Shown: positions 1-8,731 of the stretch, piece after piece
Position numbering within the stretch: position 1 is the first letter of the stretch
Layout of the letters: each line of letters begins with the position of its first letter
DNA from: an uncultured Oscillospiraceae bacterium
GTDB lineage: Bacteria > Bacillota > Clostridia > Oscillospirales > Oscillospiraceae
Reading direction: 5' to 3'
DNA length: 36,447 nt
NCBI GenBank assembly: GCA_934659475.1
Contig: CAKUHX010000002.1
Coordinates: 1-36,447 of the forward strand
Notes under the pieces: model-generated
Database searches by the model: none
What the model was told of the DNA's origin: nothing
What the model saw: the letters and a program-made list of their open reading frames with translations, nothing else
Program-made: the position numbers and the translations under genes

Positions 1-1733
1 GTCTGCCCCTGGAGCTGGTGCCCCAGCTGCGCCGGTGCTATGGCGACGTGGCGTTGGAGGCCCTGAAGGCCAACCCCTATCTGCTGGTGGGGGAGGAGTT
101 CGGCGTAGACTTTGCCCAGGCCGACGCCCTGGCCCTGTCCCTGGGGGTGGAGACGGAGGACCCCCAGCGGCTGGAGGCCGGCCTGCTGTTCGAGCTGGCC
201 CACAATCTGAATAACGGCCACACCTTTCTGCCCCAGGGCAAGCTGGTGGGGGCCACCGCCCAGCTGCTCAGCGTGCCTGGAGAGGAGCTGGAGGACTGTC
301 TGGACGACCTGGCCACCCGGGGCTGCGTGGAGCGGGAGCGGGTGGCCGGACAGGACGGGGTCTATCTCCCCAGCTTGTACGAGGCGGAGACGCTCATCGC
401 CTGGCGCATCCGGGAGATGAGCGAGAACGAACTGCTGCCCCCCAGCGACATGGAGGGGCTGCTGCGGCGCATCCAGCGGGAGCAGGGCATCACCTATGCC
501 CCCCAGCAGCGCCAGGCGGTGGAGCTGGCTGCCCAGCGCCAGGTGATGCTGCTCACCGGCGGGCCGGGCACGGGCAAGACCACCTGTCTCCGGGGCGTGC
601 TGGCCCTGTTCGAGGCCATGGGCCTGGATACCGCCCTGGCCGCCCCCACAGGCCGGGCGGCCAAGCGCCTGGGGGAGCTGTGCGGGACGGAGGCCTCCAC
701 CATCCACCGCCTGCTGGAGACCGCCTTTGATCCCCACACGGGCAAGCTGGTCTTCACCCACGACGCCGACGAGCCCCTGAGTGCCGACGCGGTCATCGTG
801 GACGAGACGTCTATGGTAGACGTGACGCTGATGGCCGCCCTGCTCCAGGCCCTGCGGGGGGACTGCCGCCTGGTGCTGGTGGGCGACCCGGACCAGCTGC
901 CCTCCGTTGGGCCGGGAAATCTGTTCTCTGACCTGATCCGCAGCGGGACGGTGCCAACCGTTCGGCTGACGGAGATCTTCCGCCAGGCGGCCCAGAGCGC
1001 CATCATCCGCAACGCCCACATGGTGGACTGCGGCCAGCTGCCCGACCTGAAGCGCAACGACAACGACTTCTTTTTCCTCACCCGCCGGGACGGCCAGAGC
1101 GCAGTGGACACCATCGTGGACCTGTGCCGCCGCCGTCTGCCCGAGCGGATGGGCATCCCGGCGGACCAGATCCAGGTGCTGTCCCCCACCAGAAGGCGGG
1201 GCACCGGCACTGCCAACCTGAATCAGGCCCTTCAGGCCGCCCTGAATCCCCCGGGGGAAGGAAAAGGGGAGCGGCGCTTCGGCGACTGGATCTTCCGGGC
1301 GGGTGACCGGGTGATGCAGGTAAAGAACAACTATGACATCCTGTGGCGGGAGCAGGGCACGGCCAACGCCGGCATGGGCATGTTCAACGGGGACATCGGG
1401 GTCATCCGGGCCATCGACGGGGAATGCATCGCCGTGGACTTCGACGGTAAGGTGGTGGAATATGCACCCGATATGCTGGGTGAGCTGGAGCCCGCCTTTG
1501 CCGTCACCGTCCACAAGGCACAGGGCAGCGAGTACCGGGCGGTGATCCTGGCCGCCTTGGACGGGGCCCCTATGCTCATGACCCGGGGGGTGCTGTACAC
1601 CGCCATCACCCGGGCGCGGGAGCTGCTCATCATCGTAGGGGATGACGGCGTGGTGGCCGGGATGGTCCGCAACGACCGCCAGACCCGGCGGTATTCCGGT
1701 CTGCGGGCCAGACTGGAGGAGGGAGCCATATGA
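1..1733 (+). CDS. recD2: RecD2-type ATP-dependent DNA helicase, 5' end cut by the window edge
   Basis: This is the C-terminal 570 or so residues of a superfamily 1B 5'-3' DNA helicase of the RecD2 (RecD-like) family, which acts in DNA repair without RecBC. The frame is open from position 3, so the gene starts upstream; the family is usually above 700 residues, so roughly 150 N-terminal residues are missing. Visible motifs are Walker A GGPGTGKTT (about nt 558-584), the Walker B segment VIVDETSMVD, the GDPDQLPSVGPG motif III, and near the C-terminus VTVHKAQGSEY followed by YTAITRARELL, the last two being the helicase motifs of the 2B domain. The region before Walker A resembles the linker after the helix-hairpin-helix part of RecD2. 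The stop codon overlaps the start of the next gene (ATGA), which suggests translational coupling. I am confident of the family. Confidence 0.93.
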   Translation, partial: LPLELVPQLRRCYGDVALEALKANPYLLVGEEFGVDFAQADALALSLGVETEDPQRLEAGLLFELAHNLNNGHTFLPQGKLVGATAQLLSVPGEELEDCLDDLATRGCVERERVAGQDGVYLPSLYEAETLIAWRIREMSENELLPPSDMEGLLRRIQREQGITYAPQQRQAVELAAQRQVMLLTGGPGTGKTTCLRGVLALFEAMGLDTALAAPTGRAAKRLGELCGTEASTIHRLLETAFDPHTGKLVFTHDADEPLSADAVIVDETSMVDVTLMAALLQALRGDCRLVLVGDPDQLPSVGPGNLFSDLIRSGTVPTVRLTEIFRQAAQSAIIRNAHMVDCGQLPDLKRNDNDFFFLTRRDGQSAVDTIVDLCRRRLPERMGIPADQIQVLSPTRRRGTGTANLNQALQAALNPPGEGKGERRFGDWIFRAGDRVMQVKNNYDILWREQGTANAGMGMFNGDIGVIRAIDGECIAVDFDGKVVEYAPDMLGELEPAFAVTVHKAQGSEYRAVILAALDGAPMLMTRGVLYTAITRARELLIIVGDDGVVAGMVRNDRQTRRYSGLRARLEEGAI

Positions 1734-2776
1734 AAAAACCCAGACATCTGAGCCCCGGCGACACTGTAGCTATCGTCAGCCTGTCCGCGGGGACCCTGGG
1801 GGAGCCCTGGGCCATCCACAAGCTGGACATCGCCCGGCGGCGGCTGGAGGAGGACTACGGCCTGAAGGTGCGGGTGATGCCCAACGCCCTGAAGGGGCGG
1901 GACTACCTCTACCGCCACCCGGAGGCCCGGGCCGCCGACCTGATGGACGCCTTCCGCGACCCGGAGATCAGAGGGGTGTTCAACGCCATCGGCGGGGAGG
2001 ACACCATCCGTCTGCTGCCCTATATCGACTTCGATGTGCTGGCCCGAGACCCCAAGATATTTACCGGCTTCTCCGACACCACGTCCAACCACCTCATGCT
2101 CTATAAGGCGGGGGTGATGTCCTATTACGGGGCCAGCGTGATGACCAACTTTTCGGAGTATGTGAGGGTCAACGACTATACCGCCGCCATGATCCGGGAC
2201 ACCCTGTTCTGTCCCAAGCCCACGCTGGACATCCCGTCTGCCCCCTACTGGTACGACGACGAGGACGAGAAGATCTGGTGGGATGAGAAGAATATGAACA
2301 CCCTGAAGCCCTATCACCCGGAGGAGATCGGCTACGAGGTGGTGCAGGGCGGAGGCACAGTGGAGGGCGAGCTGCTGGGCGGTTGTCTGGATGTGTTCAT
2401 CGAGGTGATGGGCACCTCTATCTGGCCCACAAAGGAGCAGTGGCGGGGCAAGATCATGTTCCTGGAGACCAGCGAGGAGGACATGTCCACCACATACCTC
2501 ACCTGGATCCTGCGGAACCTGGCGGCCCAGGGGCTGTTCGATGTGATAAAGGGCGTCCTGGTGGGCAAGCCCGCCCGGCGCAGCAAATACCAGCCCTATA
2601 AAGAGGTCTACCGCACCGTGGTGGGGCAGGAGAGCGGACGCCCGGAGCTGCCCATCCTGTGCAATGTGAACTTCGGCCACGCGGAGCCCATCGGCGTCAT
2701 CCCCTACGGCGCGCGCTGCCGTCTGGACATGGACAAAAAGACGATCACCCTTTTGGAACCGGCCACAGAACCTTAA
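1730..2776 (+). CDS. S66 family serine peptidase (LD-carboxypeptidase / MccF-like)
   Basis: A 348-residue cytosolic protein of peptidase family S66, which includes the murein-recycling LD-carboxypeptidase LdcA and the microcin C immunity protein MccF. The family triad Ser-Glu-His can be placed: Ser115 in the nucleophile elbow GFSDTT, Glu246 in FLETSEE, and His317 in NFGHAEP. The start region KPRHLSPGDTVAIVSLS and the motif AIGGED (about 87-91) are also typical. An insert rich in Trp, Tyr and acidic residues (about 172-190) lies between the two halves, as is common in the MccF-like branch. It starts at an ATG overlapping the recD2 stop codon, so the two are probably co-translated although no functional link is obvious. 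The substrate, whether muropeptide or another acylated peptide or nucleotide, cannot be told from sequence. Confidence 0.9.
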   Translation: MKKPRHLSPGDTVAIVSLSAGTLGEPWAIHKLDIARRRLEEDYGLKVRVMPNALKGRDYLYRHPEARAADLMDAFRDPEIRGVFNAIGGEDTIRLLPYIDFDVLARDPKIFTGFSDTTSNHLMLYKAGVMSYYGASVMTNFSEYVRVNDYTAAMIRDTLFCPKPTLDIPSAPYWYDDEDEKIWWDEKNMNTLKPYHPEEIGYEVVQGGGTVEGELLGGCLDVFIEVMGTSIWPTKEQWRGKIMFLETSEEDMSTTYLTWILRNLAAQGLFDVIKGVLVGKPARRSKYQPYKEVYRTVVGQESGRPELPILCNVNFGHAEPIGVIPYGARCRLDMDKKTITLLEPATEP

Positions 2777-2782
2777 AAGTCT

Positions 2783-2828
2783 AAAAAAATCCCCCCCCGC
2801 CTTCGTAAGAAAGCGGGGGATTTTTTAT
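2783..2828. terminator. Bidirectional intrinsic terminator between the S66 gene and the Clp gene
   Basis: A run of A residues, a C-rich arm ending in CGC, a short loop, then GCGGGGGA and six T residues. The A-run and T-run make the structure work on both strands, as expected between two convergent genes whose stop codons lie at 2776 and 2839. Confidence 0.85.
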
Positions 2829-2836
2829 GCCTGGAT

Positions 2837-5164
2837 CTACAGCGTCAGCAGCTCCAGCTGGCCGCCGGGGGCGGCGGCGCGGATCTGGGTGACGGGGTGC
2901 TGCCAGTTATCGATGATGCGGCTGGCGATGGCGTCCTCCAGATCCTTCTGGATCCGGCGGCGCAGGTTGCGGGCGCCGTATTGGGCGGAGAAGGACTTCT
3001 CCACCAGATAGTCCAGCAGGGAGCCCTCCCAGGAGAAGGTGATCCCCCGGTCGGCCAGGCTGGCCCGCAGTTCCTCCAGCATCAGGGCGGCGATCTTCTT
3101 GAAGTCCTCCTGGGTGAGCTGGTTGAAGTAGACCACCTCGTCCACCCGGTTGAGGAACTCCGGCCGCAGGAACTCCTGCAGGGCCTTCATGGCCCGGTCG
3201 CGGCCCTGCTGATCGGCGGTGCGGTCAAAGCCCACGCTGCCTGTCTTGACGCCGCTGCCGGCGTTGGAGGTCATGACGATGACGGTGTTCTCAAAGTTCA
3301 CCACCCGGCCTTGGCTGTCGGTGATGCGGCCGTCGTCCAAGATCTGCAGCAGGATGTTCAGCACGTCGGGGTGGGCCTTCTCGATCTCGTCGAACAGCAC
3401 CACGGAGTAGGGCTTGCGCCGCACCTTCTCCGTCAGCTGCCCCGCGTCGTCATAGCCCACATAGCCGGGGGCGGAGCCGATGATGCGGGAGACGGAGTAT
3501 TTCTCCATGTACTCGGACATGTCCAGACGGATCAGAGCGTCGGGGGCGTTGAACAGATCGGCGGCCAGCTGCTTCACCAGCTCCGTCTTGCCAACTCCGG
3601 TGGAGCCTACGAAGATGAAGGACACGGGCTTGCGTTTGGGACTGATGCCCACCCGGCCCCGGCGGACGGCGGCAGCTACGGCGGCCACGGCCTGGTCCTG
3701 ACCGATGACGTGGGCCTTCAGCCGGTCCTCCAGCTTGGACAGGCGCTCATACTCCTGCTCCTCCACCTGACTGGCGGGGATGTTGGTCCACAGCTCGATC
3801 ACGTTGGCCAGGTGGGCGGCGGTCAGGGGCGGGTCTCCCTGCTCCGTCAGGCTCTCCCGCTCGGCCTGGAGCCGCAGCTCCATGCTGCGGATGGCGGCCA
3901 GCCGCTGATAGGCCTCGTCCGTGGCGGCGGCGGTCATGACCTCCTTCTCCTTGGCCAGGTCGGCCAGCTCCTTGTCCACCTGAGCCAGGCGGGCCAGGCT
4001 CTGATTATGCAGGTTCACGTTGGAGCAGGCCTCGTCCAGCAGGTCGATGGCCTTGTCCGGCAAGTATCGATCGGTGATATACCGCTCGCTCATGGTCACC
4101 GCCATGCGGCACATCTCCTTGGAGATGGTCACCCGGTGGAAATTGGCGTAGTAGGGGGCGATGCCCTCCAGGATCTTGACGCTGTCGGCGATGGAGGGCT
4201 CCTCCACCAGCACAGGCTGGAAACGCCGCTCCAGAGCGGAGTCCTTCTCGATGTGTTTGCGGTACTCCGTCAGGGTGGTGGCGCCGATGACCTGGATCTC
4301 GCCGCGGGACAGGGCAGGCTTGAGGATGTTGGCGGCGTTCATAGAACCCTCGGCGTCCCCGGCGCCCACGATGGTGTGTACCTCGTCAATGACCAGGATG
4401 ATGTTGCCGATGCGGCGGATCTCTTCGATCAGGCCCTTCATGCGGCTTTCGAACTGGCCGCGGAACTGAGTGCCCGCCACCAGGGCGGTAAGGTCCAGAA
4501 GATAGACCTCCTTGTCCAGCAGCTTATAGGGCACCTGCTTCTTCTCGATGGCCAGAGCCAGCCCCTCGGCGATGGCAGTCTTGCCTACGCCGGGCTCACC
4601 GATCAGGCAGGGATTGTTCTTCTGCCGCCGGTTCAGGATCTGGATGACCCGCTGGATCTCCCGCTCGCGGCCCACCAACTGGTCCAGCTTGCCGTCCCGG
4701 GCCTTCTGGGTCAGGGAGATGCAGTAGTCGCTGAGGTACTTCCGCTTGGGGGCCTTGGGGGCGGCGGATTTGTCGCCACGGGGGGGCGGAGTTTCCCCCT
4801 GCTCGGACTTCTGCGCGGGCGGGGCGGCCCCAAACAGCTGGTTGAGGAAGGGAAAGGTGGCCGTGCGTCCGGTGTCGTCCTCGTCATCCCCGTCATTTTC
4901 ATCGGCGGACTGCGCGCCCAGCATTGAGGCTATGGAGGCCAGCTCGTCGGAGTTGCCCAAGGTGGAGGTGAGGTCCTCAGACAGCTTGTCGATGTCCTCA
5001 TCCCCCACGCCCAGCTGGGTGAGCATGTCGTTCACCGGCTTGATGCCCAGTTCCTTGGCGCATTTCAGGCAAAGGCCCTCGGTCTTGGTCTGGCCGCCCT
5101 CTACCTTGGTGATAAAGATGACCGCCACGTTCTTGCCGCAGCGGGAACAGAGACTTGGTTTCAT
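2837..5164 (-). CDS. Clp-family AAA+ unfoldase with N-terminal zinc finger (ClpE/ClpC type)
   Basis: A 775-residue class I Clp ATPase that should unfold proteins for ClpP. The N-terminus has a four-cysteine zinc finger (Cys6, Cys9, Cys32, Cys35) like those of ClpE and McsA instead of the double Clp-N repeat of ClpC. A low-complexity acidic and Pro-rich linker (about 85-140) follows. AAA+ domain 1 has Walker A GEPGVGKT (189-196) and Walker B ILVIDE (256-261). A short coiled-coil middle region (about 393-440) replaces a clear UVR domain. AAA+ domain 2 has Walker A GSTGVGKT (520-527) and VVLFDE (588-593). VGF at 644-646 fits the ClpP-binding loop motif. The ATG at 5164 follows an AGGAG ribosome-binding site. 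It lies downstream of cvpA, 126 bp away, so it may be the end of that operon or have its own promoter. The ClpE versus ClpC label is uncertain. Confidence 0.93.
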   Translation of the reverse strand: MKPSLCSRCGKNVAVIFITKVEGGQTKTEGLCLKCAKELGIKPVNDMLTQLGVGDEDIDKLSEDLTSTLGNSDELASIASMLGAQSADENDGDDEDDTGRTATFPFLNQLFGAAPPAQKSEQGETPPPRGDKSAAPKAPKRKYLSDYCISLTQKARDGKLDQLVGREREIQRVIQILNRRQKNNPCLIGEPGVGKTAIAEGLALAIEKKQVPYKLLDKEVYLLDLTALVAGTQFRGQFESRMKGLIEEIRRIGNIILVIDEVHTIVGAGDAEGSMNAANILKPALSRGEIQVIGATTLTEYRKHIEKDSALERRFQPVLVEEPSIADSVKILEGIAPYYANFHRVTISKEMCRMAVTMSERYITDRYLPDKAIDLLDEACSNVNLHNQSLARLAQVDKELADLAKEKEVMTAAATDEAYQRLAAIRSMELRLQAERESLTEQGDPPLTAAHLANVIELWTNIPASQVEEQEYERLSKLEDRLKAHVIGQDQAVAAVAAAVRRGRVGISPKRKPVSFIFVGSTGVGKTELVKQLAADLFNAPDALIRLDMSEYMEKYSVSRIIGSAPGYVGYDDAGQLTEKVRRKPYSVVLFDEIEKAHPDVLNILLQILDDGRITDSQGRVVNFENTVIVMTSNAGSGVKTGSVGFDRTADQQGRDRAMKALQEFLRPEFLNRVDEVVYFNQLTQEDFKKIAALMLEELRASLADRGITFSWEGSLLDYLVEKSFSAQYGARNLRRRIQKDLEDAIASRIIDNWQHPVTQIRAAAPGGQLELLTL

Positions 5165-5194
5165 ATGATCGCTCCTCTCGGGAGATAGTAGATA

Positions 5195-5221
5195 GTCCGG
5201 CCCGGGATGGCCCAGCCGGAC
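5195..5221. other. GC-rich hairpin upstream of the Clp gene
   Basis: GTCCGGC at 5195-5201 is repeated as GCCGGAC at 5215-5221, with a further GGG/CCC pairing inside. It lies between cvpA and the Clp gene on their common strand. No T-run follows it, so it is more likely an mRNA processing or stability element than a terminator. Confidence 0.4.
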
Positions 5222-5245
5222 CCATTCATACCGTACACCGGAAAT

Positions 5246-5263
5246 GTGAACTCGTCGTGAACT
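5246..5263. promoter_or_regulatory. Candidate operator: GTGAACT direct repeat upstream of the Clp gene
   Basis: GTGAACT occurs at 5246-5252 and again at 5257-5263, an 11-bp period that places both copies on one face of the helix. On the transcribed strand it reads as two AGTTCAC heptads. Heat-shock Clp genes in Firmicutes are often controlled by CtsR at direct heptad repeats, but this sequence is not the CtsR consensus. A weak TATGAA -10-like hexamer lies just downstream at 5230-5225 on the minus strand. Confidence 0.3.
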
Positions 5264-5290
5264 GGGTGTATGGATAATTTGTCCTGGGTA

Positions 5291-5950
5291 TCAGGGAGTC
5301 AGCAGCATGGGGATGTAGGCGTAAAAGAACCGCACCAGATGGGTCTGCTCCGCCAGGTCGGGGGGCAGCAGGCTGTCTTTCAGCAGCCAGGCGGCGGCGT
5401 AGACCACCACAACGCCCTTGACCAGCCCCAGCAGGGCGCCGGACCAGTGATTCAGGCCGGACAGCACGGGCAGGCGGAAGGCCAGATCCAAGGCGTGGCT
5501 GAGGATGCACCACAGGATCAGGATCAGCACAAAGGACAGCACATACAGCACCAGCCAGGCGATCCGGGCGGCGATGAAGGCGGCGGTGGAGCTGATCAGG
5601 CCGCCCGCCGCGGCGATGATCCCCTCGCTCACGGCGTTTTCCACGGCGGAGACGAACTGCTTGTAAAACTCGGAGCTGCGCAGGGCCTCCAGCAGGGCGG
5701 GCAGAGTCACGCCGTCCGCCGCGGCGGAGGTCTGGGCGGATACGGCGGCGGACAGCCGGCTCTGGATCAGGGGCAGCAGCAGCTGGCTCACCGGGCCGGC
5801 CAGGGCGTCAGCCACAAAATATGCCCCGATCAGGGCCACGAACAGGGCCAGAAAGCCGCACAGGGTGAGCACAAAGCCCTTGCGGTAGCCCTGGATGACG
5901 CACAGCAGCAGAGCGGCTGCGGCCAGCAGGTCGATCAAAATTGGATCCAC
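5291..5950 (-). CDS. CvpA family membrane protein
   Basis: A 219-residue integral membrane protein of the CvpA (colicin V production) family, with the typical N-terminus LIDLLAAAALLLCVIQGYRKGFV and helices at about 5-20, 25-50, 112-150 and 180-200. An Ala- and Ser-rich extracytoplasmic segment (about 55-110) separates the second and third helices. The conserved C-terminal LDLAFRLPVLSGLNHWSGALLG segment matches the family. The molecular role of CvpA proteins in Firmicutes is not settled. The start is taken as GTG at 5950 because AAGGAGG sits 6-7 bases upstream. It follows the DUF5711-like gene by 27 bp in the same operon. Confidence 0.85.
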   Translation of the reverse strand: MDPILIDLLAAAALLLCVIQGYRKGFVLTLCGFLALFVALIGAYFVADALAGPVSQLLLPLIQSRLSAAVSAQTSAAADGVTLPALLEALRSSEFYKQFVSAVENAVSEGIIAAAGGLISSTAAFIAARIAWLVLYVLSFVLILILWCILSHALDLAFRLPVLSGLNHWSGALLGLVKGVVVVYAAAWLLKDSLLPPDLAEQTHLVRFFYAYIPMLLTP

Positions 5951-5977
5951 AGGGAGCCTCCTTTCAAGGCAGTGCCC

Positions 5978-7135
5978 TCAGTTGGGCAGATAGAACCACG
6001 CCTCCTGCTGGGTGGCCAGCAGGGCGAAGCCGTCGGGGGAAAGGGCGGTGTACCTGGCCCCCTGGGTGTCGTTCAGGGCGGAGCGCAGCTCCCCCGTCTG
6101 GCTGTAGATGGTCAGCGCGTCGCCGGTGAGCAGGGCAAAGCCGCTGCCCGCGGCGTCGTAGTCCAGCACCTGGTCCCGCAGCTCCAGATCGGCCAGAGCG
6201 GCGCCGTCCGGCCCGATGGCCACCGCCTGGGTGGCGGCGCCCGCCCGGTAGCGGCCCAGGAGCAGCAGGGCGAAGCCGTCGCCCCCGAAGCTGAAGCCCT
6301 TCAGATAGCTGCGGCCGAAGGAGCAGGCCGTGTCGGACGAGCCGTCGGCGGTCAGGATATGCACTCCGCTGTCGGTGAGCACCCAGATGTGCTCTTGTTC
6401 ATACTCCAGCTCCAGCACCGTCTCGCTGCCCAGGGAGACAGTGGCCGAGGGCTGGGAGGCGTCAGTGGGGTAGATCAGCAGCTGGCTGAGGAAGGAGCCC
6501 TCCGCCTGCCCCATGGTGACCACAGCCACGGACTTTTTGTCGGGGGAGACCGCGGCGTCCGCCACAAAGGCGGAGGACAGGCTGATGTCGATGACCTTTT
6601 CGCCTGCATCGTCGTATACCGTTACCACGCCGCGGTAGCCGCTGGTCTGGGCTGTGACGGCCAGCCAGCCGCTGTCGCTGCTTCGGGCGGACAGCAGCTG
6701 TCCGCCGGCGGGCAGGGTGAGAGAGAAGGTCTGCTGTCCGCTGCGGTATGCGTACAGCTGCTGCCCCCCGGCGTCATAGACCACGGCGGAGCGGTGTCCG
6801 GCGGAGAGCACAGGGTCCGCCAGGGGGGTGACGGCCTCGGCATACAGCTGGCCGGACAGGGAGTAGTAGTGGGCGCCGGCGTCCCCGGCAAAGACCACGC
6901 CGCTGTCCAGCAGGGCGGCGGACTGCTTTCCGCCGCCGGAGTAGGAAAACGCGGCCCCCGTTCCCGTCTCGTCAGCGGACAGGGAGCGGCGGGCCAGCCA
7001 GCCTTTCAGCGCGTCCAGATCATAGCGGTCCCAGTTCACCACCAGAAGCAGCGCCCCCAGCACCAGAGCGGCGGTGACCGCCAGCGCCAGCGCACGCAGG
7101 AACAGGTTCGGTTTTTTCGGCGTATCCTTGGCCAT
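5978..7135 (-). CDS. DUF5711-like membrane-anchored beta-propeller protein
   Basis: A 385-residue protein with a short basic N-terminus, one transmembrane helix (about 11-34) and a long extracytoplasmic part. That part is made of repeating beta-strand units rich in G, S, A, Y and D, for example LDSGVVFAGDAGAHYYSLSG, AVVYDAGGQQLYAYRSG and AISPD-like AVSPDKKSVAVV. Such repeats suggest a WD40- or YWTD-like propeller. The layout matches clostridial proteins annotated DUF5711. No catalytic motif is visible. Its ATG shares one base with the truA stop codon (TAATG), so translation is probably coupled, and CvpA follows. It may sense or scaffold at the envelope, but this is a guess. Confidence 0.75.
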   Translation of the reverse strand: MAKDTPKKPNLFLRALALAVTAALVLGALLLVVNWDRYDLDALKGWLARRSLSADETGTGAAFSYSGGGKQSAALLDSGVVFAGDAGAHYYSLSGQLYAEAVTPLADPVLSAGHRSAVVYDAGGQQLYAYRSGQQTFSLTLPAGGQLLSARSSDSGWLAVTAQTSGYRGVVTVYDDAGEKVIDISLSSAFVADAAVSPDKKSVAVVTMGQAEGSFLSQLLIYPTDASQPSATVSLGSETVLELEYEQEHIWVLTDSGVHILTADGSSDTACSFGRSYLKGFSFGGDGFALLLLGRYRAGAATQAVAIGPDGAALADLELRDQVLDYDAAGSGFALLTGDALTIYSQTGELRSALNDTQGARYTALSPDGFALLATQQEAWFYLPN

Positions 7136-7887
7136 TACAGTACGTCCTCATCATACCAGAGATTTGTCATGTAAAGCCCTCCCGGGGGCACGGTGGGCCC
7201 GGCCAGGGTGCGGTTGCCGGAGGCGAGGATAGCGGGGATGTCCTCGGGGGAGAGCTTGCCCTCGGCGGCGTAGACGATGGTGCCCGCCATGGCCCGCACC
7301 ATGTTGTAAAGAAAGCCGTTGGCGCACACCTTACACTCTATCAGGTCCCCGGCGCGGGACACGTCGAAGTAGTGCACGGTGCGCACGGTGGTGCGGGTCT
7401 CGGTGCCCACGGAGCGCACGGCGCGGAAGTCGTGGGTGCCCACGAACTGGCTGGCCGCCCGCTGCATCACGGTCTCGTCCAGGTGCTTGGGGTAGAACCA
7501 CGCCCGGTCCACATAGAAGGGGTTGCCCAGGCGGGAGTTGTAGATGCGGTAGGTGTACTCCTTCCGGTGGCAGGAGCCGATGGCGTTGAACGCCATGGGG
7601 ACTTCCGTGGCCTTGACCACTACGATGTCGTTGGGCAGGCGGGTGTTCACCGCCAGGGGGATGCGGTCGCAGGGGATGGTGGAGGCGGTGCGGAAGTTGG
7701 CGATATAGACCTCGGCGTGGACGCCGGCGTCGGTGCGGCCCGCGCCGGTGCACTTCACCGGGTGGCACACCACGGTGGCCAGGGCCTTCTCCAGCGTCTC
7801 TGCCACGGAGACGGCGTTTTTTTGCACCTGCCAGCCGTGATAGGCGGTGCCGTTGTACATCAGCTTCAGGGCGATATTCCGTTCCAA
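7135..7887 (-). CDS. truA: tRNA pseudouridine(38-40) synthase TruA
   Basis: A 250-residue enzyme that converts uridines 38-40 of the tRNA anticodon stem to pseudouridine. The N-terminus NIALKLMYNGTAYHGWQVQ is the family signature, and the catalytic Asp53 lies in GAGRTDAGVHA. RKEYTYRIYN, GTHDFRAVRS and GFLYNMVRAMAGT are further TruA blocks. The frame stays open upstream to 7947, but that would overlap ecfT. I choose TTG at 7887 because GGGAGGTGA stands just before it and the protein then begins at the conserved strand. It is the gene after ecfT, the classic Firmicutes arrangement. Confidence 0.93.
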   Translation of the reverse strand: MERNIALKLMYNGTAYHGWQVQKNAVSVAETLEKALATVVCHPVKCTGAGRTDAGVHAEVYIANFRTASTIPCDRIPLAVNTRLPNDIVVVKATEVPMAFNAIGSCHRKEYTYRIYNSRLGNPFYVDRAWFYPKHLDETVMQRAASQFVGTHDFRAVRSVGTETRTTVRTVHYFDVSRAGDLIECKVCANGFLYNMVRAMAGTIVYAAEGKLSPEDIPAILASGNRTLAGPTVPPGGLYMTNLWYDEDVL

Positions 7888-7921
7888 CTTGTCACCTCCC
7901 GGAGACCGGCAAAAAATGAGC

Positions 7922-8731
7922 TTACAGGCCGAAGCGCCCCAGCACACCGATGCCCACGGTGATGGCCAGGAACAGGGCGATGACCGCCTTGTCCATGGCG
8001 GTGTATTTCAGCTGGCGCAGGCGGGTGCGCCCCTCGCCCCCGTGGTAGCAGCGGCACTCCATGGCCACCGCCAGCTCGTCGGCCCGGCGGAAGGCGGAGA
8101 TGAACAGGGGCACCAGCAGGGGGATCAGGGCCTTGGCCCGGCGCATCAGGCTGCCAGACTCGAAATCGGCCCCCCGGGCCCGCTGGGCGGACATGATCTT
8201 GTCCGTCTCCTCGATCAGGGTGGGGATGAACCGCAGGGCGATGGACATCATCATGGCCAGCTCATGCACCGGCACACGCAGCTTCTTCAGCGGGCCCAGC
8301 AGAGACTCCAGCCCGTCCGTCAGCAGGATGGGGGAGGTGGTGTAGGTCAGCAGGAAGGAGCCGGAGATGAGCATCAGGATGCGGATGACCATGAAGAAGG
8401 CCTGGAACACGCCCTCCAGGGTGATGGTCAGGACCCAGAACCTCACCAGTACATGGGTGCCGGGGGTGTAGAACAGGTTCAGGATGGCCGTCAGTACGAC
8501 CACCAGAGCGATGGGCTTCATGCCCCCCACCAGGGACTTCAGGGGCACTTTGGAGATCTTTACCGCCCCGGCCAGCACAAGGAACAGGATGGCGTAGGTC
8601 AGGAAGAACTTGGCCAGGAACAGGGCCACGATATACAGGGTGACGGCGATGAGCTTGGTGCGGGGGTCCAGCCGGTGGACGGGGGAATTGCCGGGGAAAT
8701 ACTGGCCCAGGGTGATGTCCTTCAGCGCCAT
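7922..8731 (-). CDS. ecfT: Energy-coupling factor transporter transmembrane protein EcfT
   Basis: The 269-residue membrane subunit that couples the two EcfA ATPases to exchangeable substrate-binding S components for vitamins or metals. It has hydrophobic helices at about 27-60, 68-90, 105-130 and 245-265. The cytoplasmic coupling part carries a first Ala-Arg-Gly motif (SAQRARGADF) and a second site, AMECRCYHGGEGRTR, in the place of the usual AMEARGY; the Cys substitutions are slightly atypical. The N-terminal GNSPVHRLDPRTKL block is a family hallmark. The ATG directly follows the ecfA2 TAA, so the genes are tightly coupled. No S component is encoded in the window, indicating a group II, shared ECF module. 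Confidence 0.94.
   Translation of the reverse strand: MALKDITLGQYFPGNSPVHRLDPRTKLIAVTLYIVALFLAKFFLTYAILFLVLAGAVKISKVPLKSLVGGMKPIALVVVLTAILNLFYTPGTHVLVRFWVLTITLEGVFQAFFMVIRILMLISGSFLLTYTTSPILLTDGLESLLGPLKKLRVPVHELAMMMSIALRFIPTLIEETDKIMSAQRARGADFESGSLMRRAKALIPLLVPLFISAFRRADELAVAMECRCYHGGEGRTRLRQLKYTAMDKAVIALFLAITVGIGVLGRFGL

Noticed and set aside
2897..4927. 676-residue open frame on the plus strand
   Set aside because: It is the antisense shadow of the Clp gene; composition is Gly-, Gln-, His- and Val-rich with no domain, as expected for reverse reading of GC-rich codons.
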